From Myxococcales bacterium (lineage in GTDB: Bacteria; Myxococcota_A; Polyangia; Polyangiales; Polyangiaceae): a stretch of DNA of 45,011 bases. The DNA lies in assembly GCA_004193285.1 (NCBI GenBank), contig SECP01000064.1, positions 1 through 45,011 of the forward strand. The letters run 5' to 3'. Below, piece after piece: positions 1-8,305 of this stretch; within the stretch, counting starts at the first letter, position 1; each line of letters begins with the position of its first letter. The position numbers and the translations under genes were made by a program. The notes beneath the pieces are model-generated. The model was given only the letters and a program-made list of their open reading frames with translations, was not told where the DNA came from and made no database searches.

Positions 1-78
1 TTCTCCGTGTTCATCTCCGCGTCGCGCGCCACCTCCGCCGGCGGAGGTGGCGCGCGACGCGGAGATGAACACGGAGAA
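1..78. repeat. Perfect 39-bp inverted repeat with no spacer at the window edge (fold-back)
   Basis: Bases 1-39 are the exact reverse complement of bases 40-78, with no mismatch and no loop. The right arm is coding sequence of the vWA gene that follows, so the left arm is the same gene turned back on itself. A zero-loop perfect palindrome ending exactly at a contig edge is what a fold-back or chimeric read end produces. A genuine palindrome is possible but less likely. Confidence 0.9.
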
Positions 79-1519
79 CTACGATCACCTCTCGGAAAAC
101 CCCTTCCTGGCGGTGGCGAGCCAGCCGCTCAGCACCTTTTCGATCGACGTGGATACCGCGAGTTATTCGACCTCGCGGCGCTTTTTGGCCGAAGGCAGCC
201 TCCCGCCCAAGGACGCCATTCGCATCGAGGAGTGGGTCAACTACTTCGCTTACGATTACGCCAAACCGACCGGCAACGCGCCTTTTGCGGTGAGCACGGA
301 GGTCACCTCTTGCCCGTGGAACGCTACGCACAAGCTGGTGCGCATCGGCATCAAGGGGCAGGAGATTGCCGCCGAGAACGTACCTCCGCGCAACCTGGTC
401 TTCCTGCTGGACGTCTCGGGCAGCATGATGGCCGCCGACAAGCTGCCGCTGGTGAAGCGCGCGCTCTCGCTCATGACGGAGAGCCTACGCCCGCAGGACT
501 CGATCGCCATCGTCGTGTACGCCGGCAACGGCGGCCTCGTGCTCCCCGCAACCTCGGGCCGCGAGCGAGGGAAAATCCTGAAAGCGCTGGACGGCCTGGA
601 GGCGGGCGGCTCCACCAACGGCGGCGCCGGCATCCAGCTCGCGTACTCGGTCGCCCAGCAGCAATTCAGGAAGGGCGGCATCAACCGCGTTATTTTGGCG
701 ACTGACGGCGACTTCAACGTCGGCACCACCAGTGAGGGTGAGCTCACGCGGCTGATCGAGGAGAAGCGCAAGAGCGGCGTCTTCCTGACCGTGCTGGGCT
801 TTGGCACGGGCAACACCAAAGACAGCACGATGGAGATGCTCGCCGACAAGGGCAACGGCAACTACGCCTACGTGGACACGCTGACGGAAGCGCGCAAGGT
901 GCTCGTGCGCGAGGCGGGCTCGACGCTCGTCACCATCGCGAAGGACGTGAAGCTTCAGGTAGAGATGAACCCGCTCAAAGTCGCGAGCTACAAGCTCATC
1001 GGCTACGAAAACCGACTCCTCGCCAAAGAGGACTTCAACGACGACAAGAAGGATGCGGGAGAGATCGGCGCGGGCCACACCGTGACCGCCCTCTACGAGA
1101 TCGTACCCAAGGGAGCGCCCACGGCCGTGGCCTCACCAGCGGTCGCTCCGCTCAAGTACCAGGCGCCGGGAGCGCCGTCTGCGGCAGCGAGCACCGGGGA
1201 GCTGATGACGGTGAGCGTGCGCTACAAGCCGCCGCAAGGCGACGTGAGCACGAAGCTCAGCGTCGTGATCGGAGACGAGAGTAAGCCCATCGAACAAGCC
1301 TCGGACGACTACCGATTCGGCGTGGCAGTGGCCAACGTCGCGCTCCTGCTGAGGGGCTCGGGTGACGTAAAGAACAGCTCGCTCGACAGCGCGCGGTCGC
1401 TCGCGGCGGGCGCGCTCGGTCGCGACCCGCACGGCGACCGCCGAGAGTTCCTGGCGATGGTGGACGAGGCCAGGCGGTTACGGGGCGGTCAGGGAGCTTT
1501 GAAGACCGTTGCCCGGTAG
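47..1519 (+). CDS. YfbK-type von Willebrand factor A protein, 5'-truncated
   Basis: The protein has the YfbK layout: a conserved N-terminal block (NPFLAVASQPLSTFSIDVDT, residues 19-38), a vWA domain and a DUF3520-like C-terminal region. The vWA MIDAS metal site is complete: DVSGS at 122-126, Thr190 and Asp220 in ATDGD. Such proteins are normally exported or periplasmic and bind partners through a divalent metal. The signal peptide and first part expected for the family are missing, because upstream sequence is replaced by the fold-back at 1-39. The GTG at 47 is therefore only the first available start, not the real one. The 3' end overlaps the convergent orn gene by 31 bp. Biological role is unknown; family assignment is secure. 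Confidence 0.88.
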   Translation: MARDAEMNTENYDHLSENPFLAVASQPLSTFSIDVDTASYSTSRRFLAEGSLPPKDAIRIEEWVNYFAYDYAKPTGNAPFAVSTEVTSCPWNATHKLVRIGIKGQEIAAENVPPRNLVFLLDVSGSMMAADKLPLVKRALSLMTESLRPQDSIAIVVYAGNGGLVLPATSGRERGKILKALDGLEAGGSTNGGAGIQLAYSVAQQQFRKGGINRVILATDGDFNVGTTSEGELTRLIEEKRKSGVFLTVLGFGTGNTKDSTMEMLADKGNGNYAYVDTLTEARKVLVREAGSTLVTIAKDVKLQVEMNPLKVASYKLIGYENRLLAKEDFNDDKKDAGEIGAGHTVTALYEIVPKGAPTAVASPAVAPLKYQAPGAPSAAASTGELMTVSVRYKPPQGDVSTKLSVVIGDESKPIEQASDDYRFGVAVANVALLLRGSGDVKNSSLDSARSLAAGALGRDPHGDRREFLAMVDEARRLRGGQGALKTVAR

Positions 1520-2067
1520 TGCGCGAGCTCGGCGATGGAGTTTTTGATGTCCACGAGCGCGTCGTGCTCACCCTTGACTGGCTTGTCGTACACGGCTTCG
1601 TCGCCGTACCAGGCCTTGGTGAGCAGCTTGAGCGACGTCACGTCGATGGTGCGGTAGCTCAGGTACCCCGCGAGCCCCGGCATCCACTCGTCCACGAAGC
1701 GCTTGTCCTGCCCGATCGTGTTTCCACACAAAACGGCAGGATAAGTGCACCAGCCGGCGACGCGCTCGAGCAGCTTTCGCTCCGCGACCATCAAATCCAG
1801 CTTGGACTTGCGAACGCGCTCGGTGAGCCCGGTCGTCTCGTGCATCTCTTGGACGAACGGGACCATGCGCTGAAGCGCGGAGTCCGGCTGCCAAATGTCG
1901 CACACGAACTCCTCCAGCACGTTGAGCTGCGCATCCGTGATGATGAGCGCCGCCTGAAGGATGACGTCCTTCTGCGGGTCTAGCCCCGTCATCTCCAGAT
2001 CCAACCAGGCTAGGTTCTGGGCCGCTTGTACGCGCGCTACGCGCTCCTGCGTCGACTTCTTCGCCAC
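1489..2067 (-). CDS. orn: Oligoribonuclease (3'-5' exoribonuclease, DEDDh family)
   Basis: Orn degrades 2-5 nt RNA oligomers, including pGpG from cyclic-di-GMP breakdown, in the cytoplasm. The DEDDh residues are visible: Asp23 and Glu25 in LDLEMTGLD, Asp121 in GNTIGQDKRF, and His168 with Asp173 in HDALVDIKNS. Length (192 aa) is slightly over the usual 180 aa because of a short basic N-terminal extension. The start is GTG at 2067, nine bases after the stop of the upstream yhbY-like gene, with a GGGTGG stretch in front, so the two are probably co-transcribed. The 3' end overlaps the vWA gene from the opposite strand by 31 bp. Confidence 0.95.
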   Translation of the reverse strand: MAKKSTQERVARVQAAQNLAWLDLEMTGLDPQKDVILQAALIITDAQLNVLEEFVCDIWQPDSALQRMVPFVQEMHETTGLTERVRKSKLDLMVAERKLLERVAGWCTYPAVLCGNTIGQDKRFVDEWMPGLAGYLSYRTIDVTSLKLLTKAWYGDEAVYDKPVKGEHDALVDIKNSIAELAHYRATVFKAP

Positions 2068-2076
2068 GCTGCCACC

Positions 2077-2598
2077 CTACTCCTCTTCGTCCTCGTCGTC
2101 TTCGGTATCCTCGTCGTCGTCGTCATCGTCCGCGTCCGCGTCTTCGGTATCCTCGTCGTCGTCGAGCTCGTCCTCGTCGTCCTCGTCGTCCTCGTCGCGC
2201 TCGTCTTCGAGCTCCTCCGCGCGCGGCGCCTTCGACGCGGTGGTCTGAGTGGCGGCGCGCTTCGGCTTCTCTTTCGGGAGGACGATCTTGGGATTCTCTT
2301 TGCGGCGCCGGTAGACGACGAGCGTGCGCCCGATGACTTGAGCCACCTGGCTTTTGGTCGCTTTTTGCATCTGAGGGCCAAGGTCCGCCGCGTCGACCTC
2401 GGCCTCACCGGAGACTTTGACCTTGATGAGCTCGTGCCGCTCCAGCGCCGCGTCGATCGCCGCGAGCAGCCCCGGGGTCACACCCTGGTGCCCAATTTGG
2501 ACGACGGGCTTCAGTTTGTGCGCGAGGGAGCGCAAATAGCTCTTCTGCTTGCCGGTGAGGGGCACGAGCGGAGCCGTCGGTTTTGACTTTTTGGGCAC
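2077..2598 (-). CDS. YhbY/CRM-domain RNA-binding protein with polyacidic C-terminal tail
   Basis: Residues 13-105 match the CRS1-YhbY (CRM) fold, which binds rRNA and associates with pre-50S ribosomal particles. The signature is LTGKQKSYLRSLAHKLKPVV, then QIGHQGVT and ALERHELIKVKV. Bacterial YhbY is usually about 95-100 aa. This protein has 173 aa because about 46 residues of almost pure Asp/Glu follow the domain. The tail is encoded by GAC/GAG-type triplet runs containing a 24-bp direct repeat. It starts with GTG at 2598 without a strong Shine-Dalgarno, lies directly upstream of orn, and is divergent from the FAD gene at 2664. Domain call is secure; the role of the tail is unknown. Confidence 0.92.
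   Translation of the reverse strand: MPKKSKPTAPLVPLTGKQKSYLRSLAHKLKPVVQIGHQGVTPGLLAAIDAALERHELIKVKVSGEAEVDAADLGPQMQKATKSQVAQVIGRTLVVYRRRKENPKIVLPKEKPKRAATQTTASKAPRAEELEDERDEDDEDDEDELDDDEDTEDADADDDDDDEDTEDDEDEEE
2098..2163. repeat. 24-bp direct repeat inside an acidic triplet-repeat tract
   Basis: The 24-bp segment at 2098-2121 recurs exactly at 2140-2163, a period of 42 bp or 14 codons. It lies in a longer CGTC/CTCGTC-rich tract encoding the Asp/Glu tail of the YhbY-like protein. The period is a multiple of three, so expansion or loss of a unit would keep the frame. It looks like a slippage-prone coding minisatellite. Confidence 0.8.
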
Positions 2599-2663
2599 GT
2601 GCCCGCTTAGCGAAGCTTCGGCGAGTCGGCAAGCCGAGTCGCTTGAGGTAGGCTCGGTTCGGT

Positions 2664-4181
2664 TTGAAGGACCCTGACATCGTGGTGATTGGGTCGGGCC
2701 CGAACGGGCTCAGCGCGGCGTGCACCTTGGCCAAACGCGGTCATCGCGTGCTGGTCCTGGAGGCGAACCCGCGGCGTCCGGGCGGCGCGCTGGGCAGCGA
2801 GGAGTGGACCCTACCCGGCTTCGTGCACGACGTGGGGGCCGGCTTCTTTCCGTTCGGCCGCACCAGCCCGGCGTTCGCGACCCTGGATTTGGAAGGCGCC
2901 GGGGTCAGCTGGCAAAACGCCAGCATCGAGAGCTGTCACCCCGCGCTCGACGGCAGCCACGCGATCATCGCTCGGGATCCGGAGCTGACGGCGGTTCACT
3001 TCGGCAGTCAGCGGGACGGAGAGGCGTGGCGCAAGCTCGCCGCGTTCCATCGCGGCATCGAGCCGCGGCTCTTGGAAGCGCTCATGGATCCTTTTCCAGC
3101 GCTCGCGCCCCTGCTGCGGCTGGGCGCCGGCAACCTGCTGCGCATCGCCAGTATGTTCGCGCGCAGTGGTCGAAGCCTCTCGAGCAGCCTCTTCGAGAGC
3201 GAGCCCGCGCGCCGCGTGCTCCCCGCACTCGCTCTGCACGTGGACGTGGGGCCCGACGACTGGTTCGGCTCCGCGCTCGGCTACATGCTGGGCCTCACCG
3301 CCTCCACCGGCGGCTACGCGGTTCCACGCGGCGGCGCTCAGGCTCTCACCAACGCGCTCGTCACCGTGCTGGAGCGGCAAGGGGGGCGGCTGCGCCTCGG
3401 CGCGCGGGTGCGACGCGTCGTGGTGCGCAGCGGTCGCGCGGTCGCGGTCACGTTGGAGAACGGTGAGGAGGTGCCGGCGAGCCGAGCCATCATGGCTGAC
3501 ACGTCCGCCCCGAGCCTGTGCTTGGATCTACTGGAGGGTAAGCACCAGCCCGGGTTCGTGCTGCGAAAGATGCGCAACTTTCCGCTAGGTTTCGGCACCT
3601 TCAAGCTGGATTTGGCGCTGAGCGGCCCCGTCCCGTGGAAGGTACCGGAGGCTCGCATGAGCGCGGTCGTGCACGCCGCAGAGAGCCTGGACGACCTGTC
3701 TCGCTTCGTGCGAGAGGTGCGGAGCGGCCGCCTTCCGGAGCGGCCCTACCTCGTCATCGGCCAGCAGAGCTTGTGCGACCCCACGCGGGCGCCGCAGAAC
3801 GCGCACACCCTGTACATTTACTCGCGTGTCCCTTCCGACTTGCCGGAGGGCTGGGAGCACGCGCGTGAAGCATTCGCGGACCGAATCGAGGAGCGCATCG
3901 AGGCGCTCGCGCCGGGCTTTCGGGCGCTGATCTTGGGCCGCAAGATCCACGCTCCGCCGGATCTCGAGCTAATGAACGAAAACCTCAAGGGAGGGGATCT
4001 GGGCGGCGGCTCCAACGCTTGGAACCGGCAGCTGCTGTTCCGGCCGGTGTTCCCCTACTTCCGTTACCGCATGCCGGTGCAGCGCCTGTACTTGTGCTCG
4101 AGCTACGCGCACCCCGGCGCCGGAGTCCACGGCATGTGCGGGTACAACGCCGCGCGTATTGCCGCCCGCGACATCGAGTAA
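2664..4181 (+). CDS. FAD-dependent oxidoreductase, CrtI/PYROXD2-like
   Basis: The N-terminus is a Rossmann dinucleotide fold (VVIGSGPNGLSAACTLAKRG, then VLVLEAN ending in the ribose-binding Glu). Next come an amine-oxidase/phytoene-desaturase type PGGALGSEEW segment and a C-terminal FAD-contact region with HPGAGVHGMCGYNAARIAAR (residues 480-500). Length of 505 aa fits the family. Members act on polyprenes or are uncharacterised (PYROXD2-like), so no substrate is assigned. TTG at 2664 is the start leaving a normal lead before the GxGxxG motif. Divergent from the yhbY-like gene with 65 bp between. No carotenoid genes are adjacent, so a carotenoid role is only one option. Confidence 0.85.
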   Translation: MKDPDIVVIGSGPNGLSAACTLAKRGHRVLVLEANPRRPGGALGSEEWTLPGFVHDVGAGFFPFGRTSPAFATLDLEGAGVSWQNASIESCHPALDGSHAIIARDPELTAVHFGSQRDGEAWRKLAAFHRGIEPRLLEALMDPFPALAPLLRLGAGNLLRIASMFARSGRSLSSSLFESEPARRVLPALALHVDVGPDDWFGSALGYMLGLTASTGGYAVPRGGAQALTNALVTVLERQGGRLRLGARVRRVVVRSGRAVAVTLENGEEVPASRAIMADTSAPSLCLDLLEGKHQPGFVLRKMRNFPLGFGTFKLDLALSGPVPWKVPEARMSAVVHAAESLDDLSRFVREVRSGRLPERPYLVIGQQSLCDPTRAPQNAHTLYIYSRVPSDLPEGWEHAREAFADRIEERIEALAPGFRALILGRKIHAPPDLELMNENLKGGDLGGGSNAWNRQLLFRPVFPYFRYRMPVQRLYLCSSYAHPGAGVHGMCGYNAARIAARDIE

Positions 4182-4280
4182 GCGCGGGGCCGAGCGACAT
4201 TCGCGCCGCCGTTGTTACTCTCCAGCGGGGTGGCTCGAGCGCTAGAAGTACTGCGACCCGATCAACGGAGCAAAAAGCGC

Positions 4281-4739
4281 ATGGTAGACATCATTCATAG
4301 GATTGGCATCAAGGCACCACTCGCCAAAGTCTTCGAAGCGGTCTCGACCGTACAAGGCGTAGCCGGTTGGTGGACGCGAGAAACCACCGGAAATTCCGGG
4401 CTCGGCGGGGCGATTCACGTGGTTTTTCGCACCCCCACTGGCGAAGAAAAAGGCCAAATGGATTTCGAGCTCACCAAGCTCGAGCCGCATCGCCAAGCGC
4501 AGTGGCGTTTCACCGCCGGCCCCAGCGAGTGGCTCGGTACGGACGTGACGTTCGACCTCACTCAGAACGGCGAGTACACCCTCATCGTCTTCGGGCATCG
4601 CGGCTGGCGCGAGCCGGTCGAGTTCATGGCTCATTGCAGCATGAAGTGGGCGACCTTCCTGCTCAGCCTGCGGCAGCTCGTGGAGACGGGCGAAGGGCGG
4701 CCGGCGCCCATCGATCTCAAAATCGACGACTGGAACTGA
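4281..4739 (+). CDS. SRPBCC / AHSA1-type domain protein
   Basis: A 152-aa single-domain protein with the START-like hydrophobic-cavity fold. The family pattern is visible as IGIKAPLAKVFEAVSTVQGV then WWTRETTGN near the N-terminus, a central block of beta strands, and a C-terminal helix (SMKWATFLLSLRQLVETGEG). These proteins bind small hydrophobic ligands or act as co-chaperone-like modules; no ligand can be named. The ORF could be extended upstream to 4212, but ATG at 4281 has GGAG ten bases ahead and begins right at the first strand. It follows the FAD gene by 99 bp on the same strand and is followed by a strong hairpin. Confidence 0.85.
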   Translation: MVDIIHRIGIKAPLAKVFEAVSTVQGVAGWWTRETTGNSGLGGAIHVVFRTPTGEEKGQMDFELTKLEPHRQAQWRFTAGPSEWLGTDVTFDLTQNGEYTLIVFGHRGWREPVEFMAHCSMKWATFLLSLRQLVETGEGRPAPIDLKIDDWN

Positions 4740-4750
4740 AACCCGGAGGT

Positions 4751-4784
4751 GACGCGCGGGGCCGTGGCCCGAGCCCCGCGCGTC
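4751..4784. terminator. GC-rich perfect hairpin between convergent genes
   Basis: Arms 4751-4762 and 4773-4784 are exactly complementary over 12 bp around a 10-base loop. The hairpin lies in the 85-bp gap between two convergent genes (stops at 4739 and 4825), where a bidirectional terminator is expected. There is no clear T-run on either side, so termination would depend on the very stable stem or on Rho. Confidence 0.6.
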
Positions 4785-4824
4785 GACTGGGCCGCCGCGG
4801 CGCGGGGCTCAGCTTCTTTCTGGA

Positions 4825-6708
4825 TCAGAAGCGAATGTTGTCGAGGTAGTAGGGGTTCGAATTCGGCGGCACGTTGAGCTGAATCTTGAGCCTGACGTCC
4901 GCAACGCCGTAACGAAGGATGCGCTGCACCTTGGCGGGCAGCGGGATGGTCACGGTCGAGAATTGGCCGAGCGCGGCGCTGTCCAAGCTGACTGGCCCCA
5001 AGTATTGGTCGTTGATCGAGGCGGAAGGAATCGAGATCAGCACGCCGACCTGACCCCGAAAGTAGGGGTTTGGCTGCTGCGGCGGCAACCGAATGTCCAG
5101 CTTCAGCGTCGAGCCAATGCTGCCGGCGCCAATGGTGCTGCTCGGGATGCTCACGAGCTCGCTCCAGCCGCCGACCGGAATGACGCGCAGGGAGCTCGTG
5201 CCCTCGGTCTTGATCGAGGTGTTCAGGGCCAGCTGCGCTTGCGACGAGGTCCAGCCCGCGTCTCGCTCGAAGCCGCGCACCGGCGCGAGGAAGTCGCGCA
5301 TGATCTGCGCACGGTAGCCGAGGGCGGACTCGAGTAGCGCCGAGGTCTGGTAGCGTTCGCGCCCGGGCTCGCCGGGAATGGCGATCAGATCTTCGCCCAC
5401 CTGATTGAAGCCTAGCGAGACCGGGAACGGCGTCGGAAAGCCCAGTGTGGTCTTGCCCTGACTGAAATGGTGGCAGCCGCCGCATCCTAGCGTCGTCGCC
5501 CGCTCGACGATGTTTTCGGGAGTCAGGGTGCTGCCGATGGCCGTCAGCTTCTGCTGGATGAGGGTGCGGAACGGGGACGGGCCGGGGCCGAATTCGGGCG
5601 CGTAGTCGCTGAAGAACTCGGTCATGTTGCCCGTCAGGTGGCTGTCGCCGGTGTTCAAGTCGTCGGGCACGGGCGCGACGTAGTTCATCGTGTTGATGTC
5701 TTGCAGCGCCAGACGCTCGACCTGGTTCGGGAAGTACTCTTGCTGAAAGCGCACCGCCCTGGCATCGGCGGGGACGGGGTTGAACAACGAGCGGGCCGGC
5801 GTGTCGTCGTCGAACGTAGGCAGCAGGAGCGCGCTCGGGCTTTGGCCGCTCGGTTGGGGAACCAGACGGTACTCGCGCATCGACCAGTCACCCGAAACGG
5901 TCTGGATGAAGAGGAATTCGTTCAGACGGATCTGCCCGCCCTGCGGCCCCGGTACGGCCCCGAACAGGTTCTTGTGAATGACGGGCAGAAAACCGGGCAG
6001 GCCTTTGAAATAGAAGTCGCGAAGTCGAGCCGCGCGCACGGCCGGTGCAACGGACGAGAGGCCTCGCCAGAACTGCACCACCGGCAAGCAGCCGGCAAGC
6101 CCGAGGCTGGGCTTGGGGTTGGGGAGGCGGGCTTCGAACGCGATGAAAACTCGCTCCAAGCTGCCGCGGTTGGTATTGCCGGAACGCCGCGCGAAGTTCA
6201 CGCGGTACTCGCCGCAGTTCGCGCCATCCGCAGGGGCGAGATCGAAGCGGTTGGAGAGCGTGATGGCCTTGTAGCTCTCGCCGGAGGTCGGATCCGCGAA
6301 GGGATCCCGCGTCGCTTCCTGGCCTTCCAGCCGCGGGCACTCCTCGGGCCAGCCGTTCAGCGTCCCCGTGCAGTTCGGTCCGGAGCCAGCGCCTTCCGCG
6401 CCTGCCGGGAGCTGAGTCGCGAACAGCTGCCGGAACATGTCCAGCGCGTGGCCATCACTGAGCTGGTCGAGCACCTCCTTCAAGCTGAAGGTGTCGACGA
6501 TATCGAAGTCGGTAATGAGGATGGATTTGCGAGGATCGACGGTGACGGTGAGGGCTTCGGTGTGCTCTCCGGCGATAGCGGCTTCGTCACTGACTACCTC
6601 GTCGTCAGCGGCGCCCTCCGCGGCACCACAAGCCGCGCTGCTTGCGGCCAATGCGAGCAGGACGGGCAAATGTTTCGTGAATGATAAATGACTACTTGGT
6701 CGGGTCAT
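4825..6708 (-). CDS. Lipoprotein with one haem-c motif (CXXCH) and a C-terminal jelly-roll-like domain
   Basis: A 627-aa predicted lipoprotein. The signal peptide ends in AASSAAC with Cys27 as the lipidation site. An uncharacterised core follows, with NRFDLAP and GLAGCLPVVQFWRGLS. A single CGGCH at 409-413 could bind haem c covalently. The last 150 residues resemble a beta-sandwich ending in YYLDNIRF. Start choice: ATG at 6708 has AGGAG seven bases upstream, whereas ATG at 6714 has almost no spacing and the longer frame to 7050 reads non-coding-like sequence. The core is clearly paralogous to the product at 10757-12415. No enzyme family was recognised; outer-membrane or periplasmic redox is a guess from the motif. 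Confidence 0.85.
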   Translation of the reverse strand: MTRPSSHLSFTKHLPVLLALAASSAACGAAEGAADDEVVSDEAAIAGEHTEALTVTVDPRKSILITDFDIVDTFSLKEVLDQLSDGHALDMFRQLFATQLPAGAEGAGSGPNCTGTLNGWPEECPRLEGQEATRDPFADPTSGESYKAITLSNRFDLAPADGANCGEYRVNFARRSGNTNRGSLERVFIAFEARLPNPKPSLGLAGCLPVVQFWRGLSSVAPAVRAARLRDFYFKGLPGFLPVIHKNLFGAVPGPQGGQIRLNEFLFIQTVSGDWSMREYRLVPQPSGQSPSALLLPTFDDDTPARSLFNPVPADARAVRFQQEYFPNQVERLALQDINTMNYVAPVPDDLNTGDSHLTGNMTEFFSDYAPEFGPGPSPFRTLIQQKLTAIGSTLTPENIVERATTLGCGGCHHFSQGKTTLGFPTPFPVSLGFNQVGEDLIAIPGEPGRERYQTSALLESALGYRAQIMRDFLAPVRGFERDAGWTSSQAQLALNTSIKTEGTSSLRVIPVGGWSELVSIPSSTIGAGSIGSTLKLDIRLPPQQPNPYFRGQVGVLISIPSASINDQYLGPVSLDSAALGQFSTVTIPLPAKVQRILRYGVADVRLKIQLNVPPNSNPYYLDNIRF

Positions 6709-6997
6709 GAGCATGCTCCTGCGGACGCGACCAAACGCTGGTCCCGTCAGGCTTCGGCGCCAGAGCAACGCGCATGCCGATGACCTCGCCACTTCCGAGC
6801 CGAGTAGAGTTGGCGGTTTTGCGCTGACTTCATGAGCGCACAAGCCTGAGGGGTGAAGCGCCCCCCGCGGGGCCGGCGGTGCGACGACGGAGATCGCAAC
6901 CGTGGCCGGCACCGTGTCACTGTTGCACCTGTTGCAGTTGCTCTCGTTTGATGGCTTCGGCCCACTGGCTTGCGCTACTCTCCGTAAGACGCGGGAC
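6709..6997. other. Divergent intergenic region (289 bp)
   Basis: This is the gap between the divergent lipoprotein and kinase genes, so it must hold at least two promoters. An 8-bp direct repeat, CTGTTGCA, occurs at 6920-6927 and 6929-6936 with a further GTTGC beside it. No convincing -35/-10 or -24/-12 pair could be picked. The open frames crossing it lack coding character. Confidence 0.35.
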
Positions 6998-8305
6998 ATG
7001 AAGGCGCGCAGCGAATCCGTCACGGCTCGGGCAACGCTCGATCGCAGCATCGGCCGCTACCAGTTGCTGGACGTGCTGGGGCGCGGGGGCATGGGCACCG
7101 TCTACCGCGCGCGGCAGGCGCACCTGGAAAAGCTCGTTGCGTTGAAGGTGCTGGACCCCCTTCGAGCGGGAAAACAGGGCGCTATGACGCGTTTTCTGCG
7201 TGAAGCCCGCGCCGCCGCCCAGATTCGTCACCCCAACGTGGTGGAGGTTTTCGACGTCGGGTTCGACGACGGCAACGCCTTCTTGGTCATGGAGTTATTG
7301 GAGGGTCACGACCTGGCCGCCCATCTCGCGCTGAAGGGGCAGCTGGCTTTGGCCGACGCGCTGGACCTCTTGGCGCCGGTGCTGGCCGGGGTTCGGGCCG
7401 CCCACGAAGCCGGCGTCGTGCATCGTGACCTGAAGCCCAGCAATATCTTCCTCGCGCGGCGCGGCCGCACGCTCGTAAATCCGGTCGTGCTGGACTTCGG
7501 TGTCTCGCGAGTGCTGGACGATGAAGAGCTCGGTCTCGCGACCGTCACGAGCGCGGACGCCTTGATCGGCACCGCCGCCTACGTCGCCCCCGAGCAAGCC
7601 AAGCAGTCGCGGCTGGCGGACGACCGCAGTGACCAGTACGCGCTGGCGGTCATCCTCTACGAGTGCGTCGCGGGCGAACGGCCGTTCCGTGGAGCGAGCA
7701 CCTATGAATTGCTCCACGCGATCGCCACCGCTTCCGTCGAGCCGCCCAGCCGGCATAACCCCGCGCTGCCGCCCGCGTTCGACCAAGTGGTGCTGCGAGC
7801 GCTCGCGCGGGACCCCGAGCAGCGCTTCGCGGATTTGGATGATTTTTCCCGAGCGCTGATGGAGTTTGCGGCCCCGCGGACTTGGGCGGCGTGGGGCCGG
7901 GAGCTGACCTCGGCCGACGGCGAAGATGCGCCAGCGCGCTCGACGCCCGCCCGCCCCCGCACGCAGCCTCGAACGTTGGGCGCGTTCGCGCTGGGCGCGT
8001 TCGCGCTGGGTGCCCTGACGGGCGCGGCGCTCGCGTGGGGGCTCGGCGTGAATAGAAGAGCGGAGGGCCCTTCGAGAATGGAATCAGTCTTACCTATCGC
8101 CCCTCACGCGCCGTCGGAAGCTCGCCCGAGCCCACCGGCGGCTCCCACCGCAGCCCTCCAGGGTGCGCCGCTTGCTTCGCCTCCGCTGCCGTCGCCGTCG
8201 CGCGCGGCGCCGCGAGCTCGCTCACTGCCACCCGCGCGGCCCTCTGCGAGCGCAAGGAGCGCTACGGTAGAGCTTGGACCCAACGATGCGCCCATCCTCG
8301 AGTAG
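6998..8305 (+). CDS. Transmembrane Ser/Thr protein kinase (Hanks type)
   Basis: Residues 21-290 form a complete Hanks-type kinase domain: glycine loop GRGGMGTVY (28-36), catalytic Lys50, HRDLKPSN (142-149), DFG (166-168) and APE (197-199). All catalytic residues are present, so it should be active. A single hydrophobic segment follows at about 326-351, then a Pro/Ala/Ser-rich tail to residue 435, presumably outside the cytoplasmic membrane. ATG at 6998 is chosen because the kinase fold starts about 20 residues later; the frame extends to 6902 but the extra sequence is not kinase-like. The gene overlaps the following TPR-PEGA gene by 20 bp, indicating co-expression. Substrates are unknown. Confidence 0.92.
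   Translation: MKARSESVTARATLDRSIGRYQLLDVLGRGGMGTVYRARQAHLEKLVALKVLDPLRAGKQGAMTRFLREARAAAQIRHPNVVEVFDVGFDDGNAFLVMELLEGHDLAAHLALKGQLALADALDLLAPVLAGVRAAHEAGVVHRDLKPSNIFLARRGRTLVNPVVLDFGVSRVLDDEELGLATVTSADALIGTAAYVAPEQAKQSRLADDRSDQYALAVILYECVAGERPFRGASTYELLHAIATASVEPPSRHNPALPPAFDQVVLRALARDPEQRFADLDDFSRALMEFAAPRTWAAWGRELTSADGEDAPARSTPARPRTQPRTLGAFALGAFALGALTGAALAWGLGVNRRAEGPSRMESVLPIAPHAPSEARPSPPAAPTAALQGAPLASPPLPSPSRAAPRARSLPPARPSASARSATVELGPNDAPILE

Noticed and set aside
1..331. Frames crossing position 39/40 on either strand
   Set aside because: They depend on the fold-back palindrome and are antisense to or out of frame with the vWA gene.
1961..2248. Plus-strand poly-Ser frame over the acidic tract
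   Set aside because: It is the antisense of the Asp/Glu triplet repeats in the YhbY-like gene, which has a genuine domain.
5638..6684. Plus-strand frame of 348 aa
   Set aside because: Antisense to the CXXCH lipoprotein; low-complexity shadow composition and no motif.
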